From Aliidiomarina maris (GTDB lineage Bacteria > Pseudomonadota > Gammaproteobacteria > Enterobacterales > Alteromonadaceae): a DNA stretch of 64,000 nucleotides. A model generated the notes under the pieces. The model did no database searches. It was not told the DNA's origin and saw only the letters and a list, made by a program, of their open reading frames with translations. Made by a program: the position numbers and the translations under genes. The DNA lies in NCBI RefSeq assembly GCF_003987335.1, contig NZ_PIPK01000001.1:248001-312000 (forward strand), in the 5' to 3' direction. Positions 15,062-21,829 of this stretch are shown here, piece after piece. The stretch's first letter is position 1; each line of letters starts with the position of its first letter.

Positions 15062-15085
15062 GCGTCAGCAGTGATGAGGTGAATT

Positions 15086-15439
15086 ATGTTTGCTGTATTC
15101 GGTGTAACCAAGCAAGTAGCGCGTAGGGTGGCGGAAAAGAAGACGCCAAGAACAATCACGGTCAATCGAAAAAAAATTGAGCGGACAGATGAACAGTTGG
15201 TTGCCGCGATTGATGAGGCCGCACAAGCTTATTTCGAAAGAATGAAGCCGGTCATTTTGAGCCCTGAATATAGTTCGCCTAGTTTCGCTGCAGACTTCAT
15301 GGACTTAGTTGCACCTGAAGACGCGCGCGCACTTGAAGTTCGAATCCGAGTGCCGGTGAAAAAGGTCATCAAGGGTAAAGAAAAGGTGGTTCGACGTTGG
15401 CTGAGTTGGAACCCAGACACAGATTACCTAGCAGCATAG
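15086..15439 (+). CDS. Hypothetical phage protein
   Basis: 117 residues, basic at the start (TKQVARRVAEKK), then a helical stretch and a beta-like C-terminal part (EVRIRVPVKKVIKGKEKVVR). GAGG lies 7 nt before the ATG. Not recognised. It is followed directly by the structured non-coding stretch before csrA. Confidence 0.55.
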   Translation: MFAVFGVTKQVARRVAEKKTPRTITVNRKKIERTDEQLVAAIDEAAQAYFERMKPVILSPEYSSPSFAADFMDLVAPEDARALEVRIRVPVKKVIKGKEKVVRRWLSWNPDTDYLAA

Positions 15440-15451
15440 TTCTCTACGCCA

Positions 15452-15721
15452 AGGCGGTTGGTGCCGCCTCCACGTCAGGTCTCCCCCACCTGTGGCAAGA
15501 AACGGGGGACGCATTGGGATGGTGACTGGCAGGTCTGAACAGGCTTAGCCGAAGACGCAGGCAACGATAGCATACCAAACTGTTACCGCTGCACAGTCAC
15601 TATCACCAATGCGTCGTAAGGGCGAGCAGTATCGGCCAGCGCAGAAAACCGCAAGACGGTGGTGAAAGCCCACGCCGGAGACGTAACCGGCAACACCATC
15701 GACCGGTGAAGCAGGACGGTC
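15452..15721 (+). ncRNA. Structured RNA of unknown class upstream of csrA
   Basis: A 313-bp stretch without a coding frame inside an otherwise tightly packed operon. The main helix pairs 15508-15528 with 15594-15615: 21 base pairs with one bulged A (15605) and one G-U, extended by GCAG/CTGC (15529-15532/15589-15592). Other stems: AGGCGG/CCGCCT (15452-15469), CAGGT/ACCTG (15476-15492) whose CCCCC loop could pair with GGGGG at 15504-15508, GCCGG/CCGGC (15674-15691) and GACCG/CGGTC (15701-15721) with a GGA in the loop. It resembles no riboswitch, ribozyme or RNase P core I know. It may be a processed RNA, a csrA leader or a Csr-binding decoy. Confidence 0.6.
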
Positions 15722-15734
15722 ACTTAAAAATTAC

Positions 15735-15751
15735 TAAGCCAAGGAGGCTTA
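15735..15751 (+). promoter_or_regulatory. Hairpin sequestering the csrA ribosome binding site; probable CsrA site
   Basis: TAAGCC (15735-15740) and GGCTTA (15746-15751) form a perfect 6-bp stem with the loop AAGGA, so the Shine-Dalgarno AAGGAGG is half in the loop and half in the stem, one base before the ATG at 15753. GGA in a hairpin loop over the ribosome site is the classic high-affinity CsrA target, so autorepression is expected. Confidence 0.65.
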
Positions 15752-15752
15752 C

Positions 15753-15938
15753 ATGCTTATTTTAACTCGACGTATCGGTGAAACATTAATGATTGGCGAC
15801 GACATCACAGTCACGGTTCTGGGCGTTAAAGGCAACCAGGTTCGTGTTGGCGTCAATGCACCGCGGGATGTGTCCGTGCATCGCGAAGAAATCTACGTGC
15901 GAATTCAAGATGAAAAAGCTCATGAAGCCGCTGAGTAA
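15753..15938 (+). CDS. csrA: Carbon storage regulator CsrA, prophage copy
   Basis: 61 residues, complete: [20 protein letters not shown], then [16 protein letters not shown] and [10 protein letters not shown]. Leu4, Arg6 and Arg44 (HREE), the RNA-contacting positions of CsrA, are kept. CsrA dimers bind GGA-containing mRNA leaders and control translation and stability. Carriage in a phage early operon under O_L suggests that it reprograms host Csr targets on induction, or phage mRNAs. It is preceded by a structured RNA and its own RBS hairpin. Confidence 0.95.
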   Translation: MLILTRRIGETLMIGDDITVTVLGVKGNQVRVGVNAPRDVSVHREEIYVRIQDEKAHEAAE

Positions 15939-16257
15939 AGAAACCTCGGACGCCCTGGACGTTTTGCTTCAGGGCTTGCCGGCTAACCTTGTCGAGGCTG
16001 CGAGAGAGTTGTTCGTAGCCAATAACGAGCATGAGCTGAAGCTATCGGCTAAGGCCTTTCAAATTTTTGCCAGAACGGAACTTCGAAAGTATCAGGCAAA
16101 AGGGATTCGTAAGGCCGTCAACATTGCACTGCTGCTGATAGACCACGGTGCAGACCCAACAGAAGGCGTCTGCATTATTGAAGATTATGCCACTGAGCTT
16201 GAGAGCATCACGCCTAGCAACGTGGTTCACATTACACAATGGGGGCGTCATGGGTAA
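15910..16257 (+). CDS. Hypothetical protein overlapping csrA
   Basis: 115 residues if started at 15910, 111 at 15922; neither ATG has a good ribosome site, and both overlap the csrA end, so translation is probably coupled. Helical and charged ([20 protein letters not shown]), ending in a polar segment. No family recognised. It overlaps the next gene by 8 bp. Confidence 0.5.
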   Translation: MKKLMKPLSKETSDALDVLLQGLPANLVEAARELFVANNEHELKLSAKAFQIFARTELRKYQAKGIRKAVNIALLLIDHGADPTEGVCIIEDYATELESITPSNVVHITQWGRHG

Positions 16258-16471
16258 GGAGAACTTGATTGAGTTGCGAGTACCAGGGCGCTCTGTTGCG
16301 CTTGCTAATCGGCTACTGCACTCACTGCGTGAAAGTCATTTAGTGGATGCTGGATTCACCCAGAAAGACATCAATGACTTCGGTGATTTCTTCACTGAAG
16401 TTCGATGCCAGGCCGAGACCCACGAGCTGTACTTTGATGAGGAAGAAGAGGACCAAAGCGATGAAACTTGA
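16250..16471 (+). CDS. Small acidic hypothetical protein
   Basis: 73 residues from the ATG at 16250, with GGGGG upstream. It ends in a strongly acidic tail (YFDEEEEDQSDET). Overlaps both neighbours (8 and 11 bp). Not recognised; acidic phage proteins of this size often bind host proteins or mimic DNA, but nothing here shows that. Confidence 0.5.
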   Translation: MGKENLIELRVPGRSVALANRLLHSLRESHLVDAGFTQKDINDFGDFFTEVRCQAETHELYFDEEEEDQSDET

Positions 16472-17126
16472 TTTTCTGAAGTCTTTAGCTGAATTACAGC
16501 CGTGTGGCCTGCGCCCTATCATTGACGTGCTTAGTGATTCATATCCAGTAATGGCGTTCTCAGAATGGAAAGAGCTTGCTATTAACCTAATCGACGATGG
16601 CTTTGTCAGTAAAATGGTGAATGGCCAACACAAGCTGACACCTGCTGGACAGGAAGCTATTGAGAAAGGCACAGCATTTATCGAGTCTGAGCCTGAGCCT
16701 GAGCCTGAGCCTGAGCAGATCCATGATGAACCTCGCGCACCTGAACCTAGCAAAGCCCTCAAGCCTGCTGATGGGCATCCGTGGAAAGAGCCTTTTAGTC
16801 CTAATGGACCCAAAGCCCTTACTAAGCAGCCAGCAAAAGAGCCACATCCAGAAGTATCAAAGCCCGAATTCAATGAAGTCGAGCAGCTGGATACTAAAGC
16901 GGAGTCACTAGCGAAAAGCATGGCTAAACATGTGGCTGAGTTGACCACCGATGAGCTACTTGCCGAATGTCGACTGAGTAAATCCATCATAGACAACTTA
17001 GTCGCTCGTCGAAAACAGGCAATCACTGAAGTTAGCCGGCGATTGGGTAGCGGCTTTTTCCTAGAGGTTCGCTATCACGGTGAGCAGCATGGCTGTATCA
17101 CGGAGGGTAAAGCAGATGTCGCCTGA
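16461..17126 (+). CDS. Hypothetical protein with Glu-Pro repeat linker
   Basis: 221 residues from the ATG at 16461, overlapping the upstream gene. The N-terminal ~70 residues look like a winged-helix domain (IIDVLSDSYPVMAFSEWKEL, then LIDDGFVSKMVNGQHKLT). Next comes a Glu-Pro repeat and a Pro/Lys-rich linker (~75-135), then a C-terminal helical domain. This looks like two folded domains on a rigid linker. Function unknown; a DNA-binding role is possible. Confidence 0.5.
   Translation: MKLDFLKSLAELQPCGLRPIIDVLSDSYPVMAFSEWKELAINLIDDGFVSKMVNGQHKLTPAGQEAIEKGTAFIESEPEPEPEPEQIHDEPRAPEPSKALKPADGHPWKEPFSPNGPKALTKQPAKEPHPEVSKPEFNEVEQLDTKAESLAKSMAKHVAELTTDELLAECRLSKSIIDNLVARRKQAITEVSRRLGSGFFLEVRYHGEQHGCITEGKADVA
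16687..16716 (+). repeat. Hexanucleotide repeat (CTGAGC)5
   Basis: Five perfect tandem copies of CTGAGC code for the Glu-Pro linker of the gene 16461-17126. Copy-number change would add or remove whole Glu-Pro pairs without a frameshift. Confidence 0.8.
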
Positions 17127-17634
17127 AATGAGAGACAAGCTAAATCGCCATGGCTGTAGCAGCGTGATTGCGTATATTGAAAAATTAGAGGGTGAGCATG
17201 ACGCGCTGGCGGCGCATGTGGAACGGTTGCGAGCAGCTGGCATTAAGCTTCGTGATGATATTGATTTATCAAAAATAGTTGGTTCGTCACGAAGAAATTT
17301 CGCTACTGAATGGGATGCAGTTTGCGAGCAATCCCCCGCTACCAGCCTATCCAGGCTACTAGCTGATGCCTTCCAGAGTGCGGAAACTCCCCACGCCGGA
17401 AAAGCAGGATGTATCGGTGAATTCATGTTTGTTATTGAGGATGGTCGTTGCTGCCCTCAGTGCTGGCATGACCAAGATGACGAGTGTGAATTGTGCAACG
17501 GCGCAACCGATGAGCGCGGATTGCAGGACATGGCCGTGAACGTACCTTGGGACACTTGCAAGCGCATATGGCTTGCGATGAACAAGATTTATGCCGAGCA
17601 GTTGCACCAGCAGGCTAAGGATGGTGGTTCGTGA
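17116..17634 (+). CDS. Hypothetical protein with CxxC zinc motif
   Basis: 172 residues from the ATG at 17116 (GAGGG upstream). N-terminal coiled-coil segment (VIAYIEKLEGEHDALAAHVE), then near residues 110-125 CCPQCWHDQDDECELCNG, a likely four-Cys zinc site, and a C-terminal helical tail. Similar modular small proteins are common in phage early regions. It overlaps both neighbours. Confidence 0.55.
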   Translation: MSPEMRDKLNRHGCSSVIAYIEKLEGEHDALAAHVERLRAAGIKLRDDIDLSKIVGSSRRNFATEWDAVCEQSPATSLSRLLADAFQSAETPHAGKAGCIGEFMFVIEDGRCCPQCWHDQDDECELCNGATDERGLQDMAVNVPWDTCKRIWLAMNKIYAEQLHQQAKDGGS

Positions 17635-17888
17635 AATACCTATTAGCCGGCAAGCAATCGCCCGATCGGTTCGAGTTACTGTTAAGCCTAACCAAAATCA
17701 GCAGTGAGAGTGTCGTATCAGCGTTACGTGACTATCTGGTTGTTGGGCACTCAGAGGTGGCCGCTGCCCTTATAAACCAAGTGTCATCATCAAATTTCAA
17801 CCGCGCGCTGAACAAGATGAATGATGTAGCAAAGACCGTGGAACACATCAAAGAGCTCGATTGGGCGCATTTGAAATCAGTTAAGTGA
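17631..17888 (+). CDS. PapB/FocB-family-like regulator
   Basis: 85 residues from a GTG overlapping the preceding stop. SPDRFELLLSLTKISSESVV, ALRDYLVVGHS and SSNFNRALNKMNDV follow the pattern of the PapB/FocB fimbrial regulators, small oligomeric DNA-binding proteins with a helix-turn-helix. Prophage and plasmid copies are known to me. Here it may control phage or cargo genes. The assignment is by pattern recall. Confidence 0.6.
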   Translation: MKYLLAGKQSPDRFELLLSLTKISSESVVSALRDYLVVGHSEVAAALINQVSSSNFNRALNKMNDVAKTVEHIKELDWAHLKSVK

Positions 17889-17919
17889 TAGACAAAATCT
17901 ATACAGCGGAGTGATTACA

Positions 17920-18135
17920 ATGAATAACATTCAACAAAAACCACTACGATTTCTCAGTATCAAAGAAGTCATCGACCGAGTGAAACTATCAAAGGCTACT
18001 ATCTACAACCGGATTGCCACTGGAGAGTTCCCTCGACAAATTAGCCTTGGAGGGAAGCGGGTGGCTTGGCTAGAGGCTGATATTGATGGATGGATCACGC
18101 ATCAAGCACTTTTAGGTAGGAGAAAGGTGGCTTAA
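17920..18135 (+). CDS. AlpA-family excisionase/regulator
   Basis: 71 residues; the ATG at 17920 has GGAG 9 nt upstream. FLSIKEVIDRVKLSKATIYN followed by GEFPRQISLGGKRVAW and DIDGWI is the AlpA (CP4-57 regulator) signature: winged-helix DNA binding with a conserved Trp-containing tail. AlpA-type proteins activate or direct excision by P4-like integrases, and the integrase of this prophage is of that type. It is the last gene of the O_L operon. Confidence 0.8.
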   Translation: MNNIQQKPLRFLSIKEVIDRVKLSKATIYNRIATGEFPRQISLGGKRVAWLEADIDGWITHQALLGRRKVA

Positions 18136-18204
18136 TGAGGTGCTGTACAACCAGAATTAAAACATGGTAATGTCTCGAATGGATAGCATCGGAGGCTTTC
18201 GCGA

Positions 18205-19242
18205 TTGAACTCAAAACAAAGACATGGATTTTCAGGGACCGGGGGGATATTTACCCTTTTCTTTCGAGTTCTATCCTCGCTATTTTCACTCTTAATTAAG
18301 CTCTTTGATAAGCTAAAAGTCTTTGACAAGTGGTTATACGCTTTAGCTATGATCGTTTCTAGTCTTATGCTGCCCATCGTCATTGGTGCTACTGACTTCG
18401 CCCTTATTAAGCAGGATTTGACTTCTTGCTTTGACTCAGAGTTAGAATGTCAAGCTAGCAATATCCGAGAGAATTGGTATGGCCTATTTATCGCGGTATG
18501 TATTTTGGGTGGCGCTTGGGGAGCAATTGGCACGCAGAAGGACTCACGCACATCGATAGAGTACGCAAACCAAAAAAAAGTTGAAAATGAAAGCCTATCT
18601 CAACAAGTCAACGAAGCAGAGGAACAACTTCAAAAAGAGAGAGCCAAGTCGGCCGAGCTGCAGGTGAGCTTAGTTGAAACGTTTTTAAACAGTACTATAA
18701 CTTACTTAGAGTTAACTGCCGAAGACAGAGTCAGTCTGTATTTTGTTTTTCAACATGAGTTTCACTTAGTTGCGCGGTGCTCTGAAGACCAACACTGGAA
18801 ACAACCTCATCGCCAAAAGTTTCCAATTGATCTTGGGGTAATAGGTCAAGCTTGGAGAAAGCGAATTTGCATCGTGCGTAACTGTCCTCCGTATGAACCC
18901 GAGAGCGAAGCAAGTTACGAAAAATTTATGTTAGACAACTTTAATTATAGTAAGCAGATGTTAGCCCCATTGAATATGAAAAGTTGCAGGTACTATGCAG
19001 AATCCATCGCTGATGGCTCAGACACAATAGGTGTCATAGTTTTTGAAAGCGTTCGTAAAGAGTTCCTAGACAATCATGAGACTAATATTACTGAATTCAT
19101 GGCAAAGAACTCACTGTTACTATCGAAGCTAACTCGTGACGCGATAGAGCGCAATCAAGAAGTTAAAATCGCTATTCAAGGCAGAACAAGAGAGCATGCC
19201 ATTAATGCTACTGACTCTGAAGCCGATGAGTTCGAGGTATAA
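18205..19242 (+). CDS. Two-span membrane protein with coiled coil and GAF-like domain
   Basis: 345 residues from a TTG start at 18205 with CGGAGG 8-9 nt upstream. Two membrane helices (~43-62 and ~90-110), a coiled coil (~118-155) and a cytoplasmic domain (~158-320) with the beta-alpha pattern of GAF sensors (VSLYFVFQHEFHLVARCSE, then IDLGVIGQAWRKRIC). AT-rich compared with the phage core. Four bases separate it from the Panacea gene, so the pair is an operon. It may be the toxic or effector half of a toxin-antitoxin or defence pair; no enzymatic motif is seen. Confidence 0.6.
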   Translation: MNSKQRHGFSGTGGIFTLFFRVLSSLFSLLIKLFDKLKVFDKWLYALAMIVSSLMLPIVIGATDFALIKQDLTSCFDSELECQASNIRENWYGLFIAVCILGGAWGAIGTQKDSRTSIEYANQKKVENESLSQQVNEAEEQLQKERAKSAELQVSLVETFLNSTITYLELTAEDRVSLYFVFQHEFHLVARCSEDQHWKQPHRQKFPIDLGVIGQAWRKRICIVRNCPPYEPESEASYEKFMLDNFNYSKQMLAPLNMKSCRYYAESIADGSDTIGVIVFESVRKEFLDNHETNITEFMAKNSLLLSKLTRDAIERNQEVKIAIQGRTREHAINATDSEADEFEV

Positions 19243-19246
19243 CACA

Positions 19247-19729
19247 ATGACTAAGCTTCAAAATCTTATCGCGTATTTATGTGTGCACTATCCACACAAG
19301 TCAGAGCTTTCAAAGGCACGGCTTACGAAGCTCGTCTACCTATCAGATTGGATTGCTGCTCTCAACTTAGGTAGCCCATTAACTGAAATTAAATGGCTGT
19401 TTAATCATTATGGGCCGTACGTTGATGATGTTTTCGAAAGCGCAGTGCAAAGACCTGATATATTCAAAATAACTACAGAACCTACGCCTTACGGCACAGC
19501 CTCAACAAAGCTTCAATACGTCGGCCACCCATTTGAAATTTGCCTTGGCGAGTCAGATAAGAGAGTTTTAAATTTCGTAATTGAACGCACGAAGTCTATG
19601 TATTTCAACGAATTTATAAACTTTGTTTATTCAACATATCCGGTTGCTAACTCAACGCGGTACAGTGAGCTAAATTTACTATCATTGGCTGAAGAATATA
19701 AACACAGTAAGAGCAATGAAACTCACTGA
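19247..19729 (+). CDS. Panacea (DUF4065/SocA-like) domain protein, candidate antitoxin
   Basis: 160 residues from the ATG at 19247 (GAGG 9 nt upstream, 4 nt after the upstream stop). LTKLVYLSDWIAALNLGSPL then IKWLFNHYGPYVDDVF is the Panacea/DUF4065 core. Panacea domains act as versatile antitoxins neutralising unrelated toxins, often membrane-active ones, and some work as proteolytic adaptors (SocA). The stop overlaps the convergent integrase stop by 7 bp. The upstream membrane protein would be the partner. Confidence 0.75.
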   Translation: MTKLQNLIAYLCVHYPHKSELSKARLTKLVYLSDWIAALNLGSPLTEIKWLFNHYGPYVDDVFESAVQRPDIFKITTEPTPYGTASTKLQYVGHPFEICLGESDKRVLNFVIERTKSMYFNEFINFVYSTYPVANSTRYSELNLLSLAEEYKHSKSNETH

Positions 19730-20901
19730 CAAACCAAAAAGTCAGACCATCTCTGCATCATTTCCGCACGTTGCTTAAGATGCTTCGTGCGGTTGTAAGC
19801 CCGACCGTTCGCATCTTTAACGGCATGTCCTAGCTGCTGCTCGATGTACTCAACGCGATACCCCAAGACTTCATCTAGTAAAGTACGAGCCATCGCACGA
19901 AAACCGTGAGGTGTCATGGTTTCGTTATCGTATCCCATCGACCGTAAAGCAAGCCTCACGGCGTTGATTGACATGGGCCGACCGGCACCGCGCGCTGATG
20001 GGAAAATATATTTACCATGACCAGTGTGAGGATGCAGATCCTTGAGTATCTGAATAGCCTGGTTTGAAAGAGGTATCACTAGCGGCTCACCTATTTTCAT
20101 TTTCTCCGCTGGCAATTCAATTCTACGCAGCTGCCAGTTCACTTCAGTCCATTCCATATGCCGAAGTTCACCTGGTCGACAAAATAGCAAAGGCGATAAT
20201 CTGAGTGCAGCAGACACAACAGGAGTCGCGTCATATGCCCAGATAGATTTCATCAGTAATACGACTTCTCTCGGATTCGTGATAGCTGCGAAGTGAGACT
20301 TCTTGGGGTTCTTCAATGCGCCTTTTAGATCAACTGAGACATCTCGTTCTGCCCTACCCGTTGCGATTGCAAAGCGAAAGATTTGCCCTGCCACCTGCTT
20401 GATACGGTTCGCCGTTTCTACCGCACCGCGCTTTTCTACTTTGCGCAGGATAGTCAACAACTCAGGTGCCGTAATTTCGGATACAGGACGTTTGCCTAAT
20501 GCCGGCATCAAGTCTCGTTTAATTGCTCGAGTTGTACGGTCGATATGAGTAAAGCTAAAACCCTCTAGTTTAACTTTCATATACTCATTAGCCACAGCTT
20601 CAAAGCTATTCTCAGCAGCTAGCTCTGATATCCGTCGCTTGCTTTGTTTTTCGTGCGAGGGATCGATTCCATCTATGAGCAACTTTCGCGCCCGTTCACG
20701 TGTAAGCCTCGCATCTTTCAGCGAGACTTCAGGGTAAACGCCTATCGCCAATAGCTTTTCCTTGCCAGCAAAGCGGTATTTCATCCGCCAGTACTTGCGG
20801 CCAGACATAGAAACCTGAAGAAACATGCCATGACTATCATAGAGCTTGTAAGGTTTATCAGATGGTTTAGCTAGGTTAATTTGAGTCGCAGTAAGTGGCA
20901 T
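19723..20901 (-). CDS. int: Tyrosine integrase (P4/DUF4102 type)
   Basis: 392 residues from the ATG at 20901 (GGAG ~9 nt upstream; a longer frame to 21036 lacks support). An N-terminal DUF4102 arm-binding domain (PLTATQINLAKPSDKPYKLY), a central SAM-like domain and the catalytic domain with Arg242 (CRPGELR), His332 and Arg335 (HGFR), His359 (LGHA) and Tyr369. All catalytic residues are present. It catalyses integration and excision at the ssrA 3' end 353 bp away. Transcribed away from ssrA and convergent with the cargo pair. Confidence 0.93.
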   Translation of the reverse strand: MPLTATQINLAKPSDKPYKLYDSHGMFLQVSMSGRKYWRMKYRFAGKEKLLAIGVYPEVSLKDARLTRERARKLLIDGIDPSHEKQSKRRISELAAENSFEAVANEYMKVKLEGFSFTHIDRTTRAIKRDLMPALGKRPVSEITAPELLTILRKVEKRGAVETANRIKQVAGQIFRFAIATGRAERDVSVDLKGALKNPKKSHFAAITNPREVVLLMKSIWAYDATPVVSAALRLSPLLFCRPGELRHMEWTEVNWQLRRIELPAEKMKIGEPLVIPLSNQAIQILKDLHPHTGHGKYIFPSARGAGRPMSINAVRLALRSMGYDNETMTPHGFRAMARTLLDEVLGYRVEYIEQQLGHAVKDANGRAYNRTKHLKQRAEMMQRWSDFLVCQ

Positions 20902-21070
20902 ATTTGGACTATCTCCAGTATCAATCTTTACTGGTAATTGTCCGTTTTTGGGGTATTTCAACAAGTGAAAGTGGGCTTTAATTTCGCATGCAAAATGCCC
21001 AAAAATATGCGTCACTATAATGTCAGATTTTTCCACCAGTCACATGCATGAAAGGCTCTCAGCTAGGTTT

Positions 21071-21138
21071 GGGGTATCAATTCACGAAAAGTGGGGTACT
21101 AATCCCCAATACCCCTAAAGCACCCCCAAAAATACCCC
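21071..21138. repeat. GGGGTA boxes upstream of the integrase
   Basis: GGGGTA at 21071-21076 and 21093-21098, and its complement TACCCC at 21110-21115 and 21133-21138, in a short stretch that also contains TGGGG/CCCCA dyads. Their place between int and the attachment site suggests binding sites for integrase arms, excisionase or the int promoter control. No ORF lies in 20902-21253. Confidence 0.4.
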
Positions 21139-21159
21139 AAAAAATTACTGGATTTGGTT

Positions 21160-21237
21160 AGACAACATAAGACTGTATTATACGACAGGCAATAAAAAAC
21201 CCAGCAATTACGCTGGGTTAGTAGACAATATAAGACT
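21160..21237. repeat. Direct 15-bp repeat flanking the ssrA-side terminator
   Basis: AGACAACATAAGACT (21160-21174) and AGACAATATAAGACT (21223-21237), one mismatch, 63 bp apart, on either side of a terminator hairpin and 17 bp from the ssrA 3' end. Good candidates for integrase or excisionase arm sites. Confidence 0.4.
21191..21219 (-). terminator. Terminator after ssrA
   Basis: AACCCAGC (21198-21205) and GCTGGGTT (21212-21219) with a 6-nt loop; on the minus strand a run of T follows. It lies 35 bp beyond the ssrA 3' end and terminates the tmRNA precursor. It is on the prophage side of the junction, so it was probably supplied by the element. Confidence 0.75.
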
Positions 21238-21253
21238 TGCCTAGTCTTTGATG

Positions 21254-21609
21254 TGGTGGAGCTGGCGGGATTTGAACCCGCGTCCGAAATAAGTCCACTC
21301 TCGGTACTACATGCTTAGCCGTCTCATTTAGTTAACTGCGAAAGTCGCCGAGGGGCAGGCTACTTTGCAGCGAGTCCGATTAGTTTTAATGCTTCAGCTC
21401 CGGACGAAGCTTCCACACGAGTCTGATTTAGATGACTATCCAAACCTGGTCTCTCAGACTAAGCGCCAGTGGATAGTTAGCGGGCTATTAGGCCGCTAAA
21501 GCGTAGTTGTCGTCGTTTGCAACTATAAAGTTGAGGCTTTTTACGAGGCCAGCCTCACCTCGGCATGCACCTTAAGCTTCATTTATCCCGTCGAATCCTG
21601 ATCAGCCCC
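21254..21609 (-). ncRNA. ssrA: tmRNA, prophage attachment site at its 3' end
   Basis: A 356-nt transfer-messenger RNA. On the minus strand it starts GGGGCTGATCAGGATTCGAC, continues with the conserved AAGGTGCATGCCGAGG region, and ends with the tRNA-like TTCAAATCCCGCCAGCTCCA and CCA. The tag frame (21521-21489) encodes ANDDNYALAA plus stop, close to E. coli ANDENYALAA. It rescues stalled ribosomes with SmpB. The 3' end remains intact, as expected when a phage attachment core restores it. Confidence 0.97.
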
Positions 21610-21633
21610 GAATTCTGTGGTCAAACTTAAGAC

Positions 21634-21662
21634 CTAGTAAGTGTAACCTAGCCATGTCACAA
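21634..21662 (-). promoter_or_regulatory. Candidate ssrA promoter
   Basis: On the minus strand TTGTGA (21662-21657), a 17-bp spacer and TACTAG (21639-21634), 25 bp upstream of the mature 5' end, consistent with a processed precursor. Match is moderate. The rest of 21610-21829 shows no gene. Confidence 0.35.
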
Positions 21663-21829
21663 AAGATACTCGATTATCGCTAAGTGCCCACTTCATAACC
21701 AGATATGGCGGCGATTCAGCTGAAGTTCAAGGGGCGCGGCCGCAATCCGTGGCAAACTAATGCTATTGGCGGTTCATTTACGGTACGATAAGGCCCTTCG
21801 CAATTGTACAAAAGAGCCTAATACCGCCT

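Larger units (their letters stand above)
1..21253. mobile_element. Lambda-like prophage, right part, integrated at ssrA 3' end
   Basis: A tyrosine integrase lies next to the 3' end of the tmRNA gene, a classic phage and island target. To its left are phage-type regulators (CI, Cro, CII, Q-like), replication proteins with an internal iteron origin, and a RecT-centred recombination operon. No second copy of the ssrA 3' end was seen between 1 and 19,700, so the far attachment site lies outside the window and structural, lysis and packaging genes are not visible here. Cargo sits between cI and O_L and beside the integrase. Whether the element is intact cannot be judged from this part. Confidence 0.9.

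Noticed and set aside
15440-15752. Group I or II intron, RNase P RNA or cobalamin/c-di-GMP riboswitch
   Set aside because: No intron core (P7/domain V), no RNase P conserved blocks and no riboswitch core motifs could be matched; left as unknown class.
16340-17026. Serine-rich minus-strand ORF opposite 16461-17126
   Set aside because: Composition arises from the complement of the Glu-Pro repeat gene; no ribosome site and no motif.
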